Below are positions 58,473 through 64,000 of a DNA stretch of 64,000 bases, in pieces (position 1 is the stretch's first letter; every line of letters starts with the position of its first letter). Position numbers and translations under genes: made by a program. The notes under the pieces are model-generated. The model searched no databases. It saw only the letters and a list, made by a program, of their open reading frames with translations, and was not told the DNA's origin. The stretch covers positions 5,636,924-5,700,923 of the forward strand of contig NC_064823.1 in assembly GCF_024166365.1 (NCBI RefSeq), in the 5' to 3' direction. Source of the stretch: Elephas maximus indicus. Its lineage: Eukaryota; Chordata; Mammalia; Proboscidea; Elephantidae.

Positions 58473-58473
58473 G

Positions 58474-60189
58474 GGGAAGGAAGAAACAGATTCATTGTGC
58501 CAGAAAGAATTGGTCAATGTTCAACCATTTCAGGAGGTAGCATATGACCAAGAACCTACGGTAAAGAAGGAAGAAGTCCAAGCTGCACTGAAGGCATTGG
58601 AGAAAACAAGCCTCCAGGAATTGATGGAATACCGATTGTGATGTTTCAACAAAAGGATGCAATGCTGGCAGCCTTCACTTGTCTATGTCAAGAAATTTGG
58701 AAGACAGCTACCTGGCCAACTGAAGGGAAGAAATACATACGTGTGCCCATTCCAAAGAAAGTAATCCAATGGAATGTGGAAATTATCAAACAATATCACT
58801 AATATGACATGCAAGTAAAATTATGCTGAAGATAACTCAAAAAATGGTAGCAGCAGTACATAGAGAACAGCCAGAAATTCAAGCCAGATTCAGAAGAGGA
58901 CATGTAACGAGGGGCATCATTGCTAATATCAGATGAATCTTGGCTGAAAGCAAAGGATAGCAGAAAGATGTTTACCTACGTTTTTTTGACTATGCAAAGG
59001 CGTTTGATTGTGTAGATCATAACAAATAATAGGTAATACTGAGAAGAGTGGGACTTCCAGAATACTTAATTGTGCTCACACGAAACCTGTACCTAGACCA
59101 AGAGGCAGTTGATTGAACAAAACAAGGGATATTATGTGGTTTAAAATCAGAAAGTATATGCATCAGGGTTGTATGTTTTCATCAAACTTATTCAATCTGT
59201 ATGCTGAGCAAATGATCTGAGAAGCTGGACTACATGAAGATCAATGCAGCATCAGATTTGGAGGAAGACTGAATAACAGCCTGTGATATGCAGATGACAC
59301 AACTTTGCTTGTTGAAAGCAAAAAAGACTTGAAGCGCTTACTTCAACATAAAGAAAACAAAAACCCTCACAGCTGGACCAGTAAGCAACATCTCGATAAA
59401 CAGAGAAAATATTGAAGTTGTCACGGATTTCATTTTACTTGGATTCACAATCAATGCCCATGGAAGCAACAGTCAAGATATCAAAAGGTGTATTGATTGG
59501 GCAAATGTGCTGCAAAAGACCTCTTTAAAGTGTTAAAAAGCAAAGATGTCACTTTGAGAACTAAAGCGTGCCTGACTCAAGCCATGATATTTTCAGTTGC
59601 CTCATATGCATGCAAAAGCCAGACAATGAGTAAGGATGACCAAAGAAGAATTGATGTATTTGAATTATAGTTTTGGTGAAGAATATTGAATATACCATGG
59701 ACTGCCAGAAGGAAAGGAGCCCTGGTGGTCCAGTGGTTAAAACATCCAAGCTAACCAAAAGGTAGGCAATTCGAATTCAACAGCCGCTGCTTGGAAACCC
59801 TGCGGGGAAGTTCTACTCTGTCCTGTAGGTTTGCTGTGAGTTGAAATTAACTTGATGGTAAGGGGTTGCCTGAAGAACAAACAAATCTGTCTTGGGAGAA
59901 TTGCACCAGAATGATCCTTAGAAGCAAGGATGGTGAGACATTGTCTCAAATACTTTGGAGATGTTATCAGGAGGGACCAGTCCCTGGAGAAGGACATCAT
60001 GCTTGGTAAAGTAGAGGGTCAACAAAAAAGAGGGAGACCCTCAACAGGATAAATTGATACAGTGGCTGCAACAATGATCTCAAACATAGCAAAAATTGTG
60101 AGGGTGGCTCATGATCGGGCAGTATTTCATTCTGTTGTATATAGGGTCGCTCTGAGTCAGAACAGACTTGATGACACCTAACAACAATG
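58474..60189 (+). mobile_element. RTE1-like LINE, RT to 3' end, split by AfroSINE
   Basis: Starts inside the linker before RT ('ggtcaatgttcaaccatttc'). It has the RT phrase 'actatgcaaaggcgtttgat' (about 58988), 'gatatgcagatgacacaac' (YADD, about 59285-59296), the segment 'attgaagttgtcacggattt' and the tail 'gctctgagtcagaacagac'. An AfroSINE lies at 59716-59870 in the C-terminal coding region. Many stops are present. It abuts the CPSF3 retrocopy at its 5' end. Confidence 0.92.
59716..59870 (+). mobile_element. AfroSINE inside RTE
   Basis: 'ggagccctggtggtccagtg' to 'gatggtaaggggtt'. Flanks 'ctgccagaagga' and 'gcctgaagaac' are candidate imperfect duplications; all other RTE copies read 'gactgccagaagaacaaac' at this point. 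Confidence 0.92.
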
Positions 60190-60463
60190 TTTATTACTTC
60201 TTCAGCTTTCTTTGGCTTTTATGATATTTTATTTCTGACTGTTTTACTTGTACGCTAATATTTATTTATTTATATTTAGAGGAAAATTTTTATAATTCCA
60301 AACATATAGATAACACATTTGCCAATACAAATTTTTGCACATACACAATTCAGTGATTCTTGAAAACAGAGACACCAACAGATAAAGTACACCACATGTT
60401 CATTGCTGCACTATTCATAATAGCAAAAAGGTGGAAACAACCTAAATCCTCGTCAACATACCC
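60190..60463 (+). mobile_element. L1 pieces (antisense 3' end, then sense ORF2 end)
   Basis: 60290-60360 reads as antisense L1 3' end ('ataacacatttgccaatac', 'acacaattcagtgattc'), while 60395-60463 is sense ORF2 end ('gttcattgctgcactattc', 'atagcaaaaaggtggaaac'). The inverted arrangement may be twin priming or two copies. It resumes after the SINE at 60626. Confidence 0.65.
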
Positions 60464-60625
60464 AAAACCCAAACCCACTGCCATCGAGTCGATTCCGACT
60501 CATAGTGACCATATAGGACAGAGTAGAACTGCTCCACAGAATTTCCAAGGAGCACCTGGTGGATTCAAAATGCTGACCTTTTTGTTAGCAGCCGTAGCAC
60601 TTAACCACTACACCACCAGGTTTCC
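60464..60625 (-). mobile_element. AfroSINE, short type, antisense, inside L1
   Basis: 'gccatcgagtcgattccgac', 'aatttccaaggagcacctgg' and 'cttaaccactacaccacc'. The L1 sequence is interrupted between 'ctcgtcaacat' and 'atatggatggat'. Confidence 0.94.
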
Positions 60626-60896
60626 ATATATGGATGGATAAAAAGAATATTATCCTACTACAAAGAGAGATGAAGCCCTGATGCATCTTATTTATTTTTA
60701 ATTGCACTTACGGCTATGAATTACTCTCTAATTACTTTACTTGAATCTCTATTTTTTAAAAAATATGAAGTTATGTCTTCATTATTGTACCTTGAAAAGG
60801 TAAAATAATACAGCAAATAAATAAAGTTGGAAAGGAGAAGACAAGGAGAGCAGAAGAGAATTTGGACATCAAGTGATAATGTACGTTAAAAATATT
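60626..60896. other. L1 end, then unassigned DNA
   Basis: 'atggatggataaaaagaata' to about 60700 completes the L1 ORF2 end; the remainder is unrecognised AT-rich DNA before the HSPA8 retrocopy. Confidence 0.5.
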
Positions 60897-61673
60897 TTCG
60901 GTTTCGCTCATGGAACGTGCAGCAGCTCTCCAGACTGCATTTCTTTTGTCAACTAGCTGGGACCTACTCCGAGCAATCTTGTCTAAGGGACCTGCAGTTG
61001 GCAGGTACAACCTACACCTGTGTGAGTATCTTCCAGGATAGAAAAGTGGAGATAACTGCAAATGATCAGGGCAACCAAACCATCCCAAGCTATGTCACTT
61101 TTACTGATGCCAAATGATTGATCGGTGATGCCCCAAAGAATCAAGTTGCAATGAATTCCACTAACACGGTTTTTGATGCCAAACATCTGATTGGACAAAA
61201 ATTTGATGATGCTGTTGTCCAGTCTGATATGGAGCATTGGTCCTTCAGGGTGGTGAATGATGCAGACAGGCCCAGGTCTGAGTAGAATATAAAGGAAAGA
61301 CCAAAAGTTTTTACCCAGAAGGAGGTATCATCTATGGTTCTGATAAAGATGAAGAAAATCTCAGAAACCTACTTTGGAAAGACTGTTACCAACGCTGTCA
61401 TCACTGTTGTCAACCTACTTTAACAACTCCCAGTGTCAGGCTACGAAAGATGCTGGAACCATTGCTGGCCTCAATGCACTGAGAATCATCAATGATTATA
61501 GTTTATGGCTTAGACAAGGAGGTTGGTGCCAAAAGAAATGTACTGATCTTTGACTTAGGAGGTGTCACTTTTGTTGTGTCAATCCTCACTATTGAAGATG
61601 GAATCTTTGGGGTCGAGTCCACAACTGAAGACACCCACTTAGGTGGAGAAGACTTTGACAACAGACTTTGACA

Positions 61674-62372
61674 ACATTCTGTGAGGTCCATGATCTTGGG
61701 AACATCTAGCTTAATTGGTACAACATAGTTTATAAAGAAAATGTTCTACATTCTACTTTGGTGAGTAGCATCTGGGGTCTTAAAAGGTTATGAGCAGCCA
61801 TCTAAGATACTCCACTGGTCTAACCCCGACTGGAGCAATGGAGAATGAAGAAAACCAAAGACACAACGGAAAGATTTGTCTAAAAGACTAATGGACCACA
61901 AGTATCACAGCCTCCACGAGACTGAGTTCAGCACAACTAGACGGTACCTGGGTACCACATCAACTGCTCTGACAGGGATCACAATAGAGGGTTCCAGACA
62001 GGGCTGGAGAAAAATGTAGAACAAAATTCTGATTCATAAAAAAAAAAAAAAAAGACTTACTGCTCTGACAGAGACTAGAGAAACCCCAAGAGAATGACCC
62101 CAGGCACCCTTTTATCTCAGTAATGAAATCACTCCTGAGGTTCAGCCTTAAGCCAAAGATTAGACAGGCCCATAAAGCAAAATGGGGCTGAATGGGCACA
62201 CCAGCCCAGGGACAAGGACAAGAAGGCAGGAGGGTACAGGAAAGCTAGCAAAGGGGAACCTGGGGTAGAGAAGGTGAGAGTGTTGACATGTCATGGGGTT
62301 GGCAACCTATGTTTAATGAGAAGCTAATTTGCTCTGTAAGTCTTCATCTAAAGTACAATTACAAAAAAAAAA
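61674..62372 (+). mobile_element. L1 3' UTR fragment inside HSPA8 retrocopy
   Basis: 'gtagcatctggggtcttaaa' and 'gcagccatctaagatactcc' match the 3' UTR of the full-length L1 at 51850. It ends 'gctctgtaagtcttcatct', then an A tail (about 62361-62372), after which HSC70 codons resume with 'atggtgaaccattttattgc'. It is 5'-truncated. No normal target duplication is seen; instead the 13 bases gactttgacaaca are doubled at its left edge (61651-61676). Confidence 0.9.
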
Positions 62373-63684
62373 AATGGTGAACCATTTTATTGCCAAATTC
62401 AAGCCTAAGCATAAGAAGAACATCAGTGAGAACAAGAGGGCTGTTCATCGCCTCCACACTGCTAGTAAATGTGCAAAGTGCACTCTCTTTTCCAGCACCC
62501 AGGCCAGTATTGAGACTGAATCTCTCTATGAAGGGTCTACTTCTATACCTCCATTACCCTCACCCTATTTGAAGAATTGAATGCTGACCTATTCTGGGGT
62601 ACCTGGACCCTGTGGAGAAAGCTCTTAGGGATGCCAGGCTAGATAAGTCACAGATCCATGACATTGTCCTGGTGGGTGGTTCTATTCATATTCCCAAGGT
62701 CCAGAAACTTCTTCAAGATTTCTTCAGAGGAAAAGAATTGAGCAAGACTATCAACCCCAGTGAGGCTGTTGCTTATGACGCAGCTGTTCAGGCAGCCATT
62801 TCATCTGGAGACAAATCTGAATATGTACAAGATTTGCCATTCTTGGATGTCACTCCTCTTTCCCTTGGTATTGAAACTGCTGGTGGAATCATGACTGTCC
62901 TCATCAAGTGCAATACTGCCACTCCTACCAAGCAGACATAGACCTTCACAACCTCCTCTGACAGCCAGCCTGGTGTGCTCATTCAGGTTTATGAAGGTGA
63001 GTGTGCCACGACCAAGGATAACAACATGCTTGGCAAGTTTGAACTCACTAGCATACTTCCTATACCCCATGGTGTTCCTCAGATTGGGGTCCCTTTTGAT
63101 ATTGATGTCAATGACATCCTTAATGGCTCTGCTATGGATAAGAGTACTGGAAAAGAGAGCAAAATTACCATCACTAATACAAGGGCCACTTTGAGTAAAG
63201 AAGCCATTGAGCATTTGGTTCAGGAAGCTGAGAAGTACAAAGCTGAAGGTGAGAAACAGAGGGATGAGGTGTTTTCTAAGAATTCTCTTGAATCGTACGC
63301 ATTCAACATGAAGGCAACAGGCAAAGATCTAAAACTTCAAGGCAAGGTCATTGCTGAGGACAAACAGAAGATCTTGACAAGTTTAATGAAATTTTCAGCT
63401 TGCTTCATAAGAATCAGAAGGCAGAGAAGGAAGAATTTGAACATCAGCAGAAAGAGCTGGAAAAAGTCTGCAACCCGATCATTACCAAGCTGTACCAGAG
63501 TGCCGAAAGTATGCCTGGAGGAATGCCTGGGGGCTCCCTTGGTGGTGGAGCTCCTCCGTCTGGTGGTGCCTCTTCTGGGCCCACCAGTGAAGAAGCTGAT
63601 TAAGCCAATCTCTAAGCAGACGTACCTTAGCATTGTTCCACAGGGGGAAAAAAAAAATGGAAGGACCCAAATTTGTAGCACTTT

Positions 63685-63727
63685 CAGTGGCAAAAAAAAA
63701 AAAAAAAAAAAATTTTTTTCCAGTGGC
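63685..63727. repeat. A21T7 insertion between cagtggc direct repeats
   Basis: cagtggc (63685-63691), then 21 A, 7 T and C, then cagtggc (63721-63727), all in the HSPA8 3' UTR, where the parent has the motif once. Confidence 0.85.
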
Positions 63728-63860
63728 AGTTTTAAAAGTTACACTGCCATTCTAAGTTTCTGAGTATTCTCAATTATTGAATATGGGATATGCATAGGGA
63801 AAGGAAGTCAACACTGTGCTTTATTAGCACCGTATCATAAGTGGAAAATGCAATGCCTTA

Positions 63861-63866
63861 AATAAA
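63861..63866 (+). terminator. Polyadenylation signal of the HSPA8 retrocopy
   Basis: AATAAA inside 'cttaaataaaactgtatgt', the position it holds in the HSC70 mRNA; a weak A-rich stretch (63889-63896) replaces the tail. Confidence 0.8.
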
Positions 63867-64000
63867 ACTGTATGTAAAACTGGCATTATAAAAAATATAT
63901 ATTTTCAGCTTCAAGTAAGAGACTAGCCTATTAAAACTGACATAAGCCATAAGGCTATTTATTCTTTTAACAAAATATCTGGCATTAGACTTTCCCAGAG

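Larger units (their letters stand above)
60897..63893 (+). pseudogene. HSPA8: HSPA8 (HSC70) retropseudogene, split by L1
   Basis: HSC70 is the constitutive cytosolic Hsp70, an ATP-driven chaperone. The copy is intron-free from 5' UTR to poly(A) signal. The start codon has become TTG (60979). [18 protein letters not shown] and [20 protein letters not shown] are the N-terminal nucleotide-binding domain, with an early stop where LIGDA begins (61117). A 0.7-kb L1 interrupts codons for DFDN|MVNHFIA. The second part carries [40 protein letters not shown], the substrate-binding domain and the C-terminal [19 protein letters not shown] with TAA at 63601; normal HSC70 ends EEVD, and the glycine-rich tail distinguishes it from HSPA1. 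The 3' UTR is recognisable up to AATAAA (about 63861). Many frame breaks. Confidence 0.97.

Noticed and set aside
61651..61676. 13-bp doubling as the L1 target-site duplication
   Set aside because: Both copies are on the same side of the insertion, so it is not a flanking duplication.
62975..63763. 262-codon open frame as a functional HSP70-like protein
   Set aside because: It is one intact stretch of the HSPA8 retrocopy. The frame leaves the HSC70 frame after about 63385, and upstream parts are broken by stops and an L1.
1..64000. CRISPR arrays, tRNA/rRNA operons, snRNA genes
   Set aside because: No regularly spaced short repeats, and no cloverleaf other than the tRNA-like heads of AfroSINE and MIR; no U6, 7SK or 5S sequence noticed on either strand.

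Overview
The window is mammalian nuclear DNA from an afrotherian, most likely elephant or a close paenungulate relative. The diagnosis rests on two repeat families. About 30 copies or pieces of the tRNA-derived AfroSINE are present, with a head reading 'gagccctggtggc..agtggttaag' and a tail 'ctatgagtcggaatcgactc'. Nine pieces of the RTE-type LINE (RTE1-like) that shares its 3' tail with that SINE are also present. The base composition is AT-rich and I see no intact protein-coding gene. The DNA is intergenic or intronic, and nearly all recognisable content is transposons and retrocopies.

Layout. 1-2.4 kb: unique DNA, a perfect 65-bp tandem duplication and an old L1 3' end. 2.4-5.0 kb: a nearly full-length Tigger1 (pogo) DNA transposon with a TA duplication, sitting inside an AfroSINE. 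6.3-7.8 kb: an RTE inside another AfroSINE. 7.8-17 kb: sparse old repeats (MaLR LTR, MER5A, L1) and SINEs. 17.4-22.9 kb: RTE pieces and a long antisense L1. 23-34 kb: SINEs, an hAT-like element, MIR and a 2.2-kb antisense RTE. 34-38.6 kb: MIRs, SINEs and an L1 3' UTR. 38.9-41.5 kb: a sense RTE. 45.3-52.5 kb: a structurally complete 7.2-kb L1 with 16-bp target-site duplications, inserted into an older L1. 53-60 kb: a nearly full-length RTE, a CPSF3 retropseudogene (minus strand) and a third sense RTE that is itself split by a SINE. 60.9-63.9 kb: an HSPA8 (HSC70) retropseudogene split by an L1 3' fragment.

How the parts work together. RTE elements supply the reverse transcriptase and AfroSINEs carry an RTE-like tail, so the SINEs are probably RTE parasites. 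The L1s explain the two processed pseudogenes. Nested insertions give a relative chronology: Tigger1 and RTE inside AfroSINE, AfroSINE inside RTE, L1 inside L1, L1 inside HSPA8. The most noteworthy points are the Tigger1-in-AfroSINE nesting (DNA-transposon activity after AfroSINEs arose), the roughly 193-bp repeated units of the L1 5' UTR, its 462-bp inter-ORF spacer, the CPSF3 retrocopy, and two homopolymer insertions flanked by short direct repeats. Repeat boundaries are by eye, usually good to about 10 bases, and family names come from recall of consensus sequences rather than a search.
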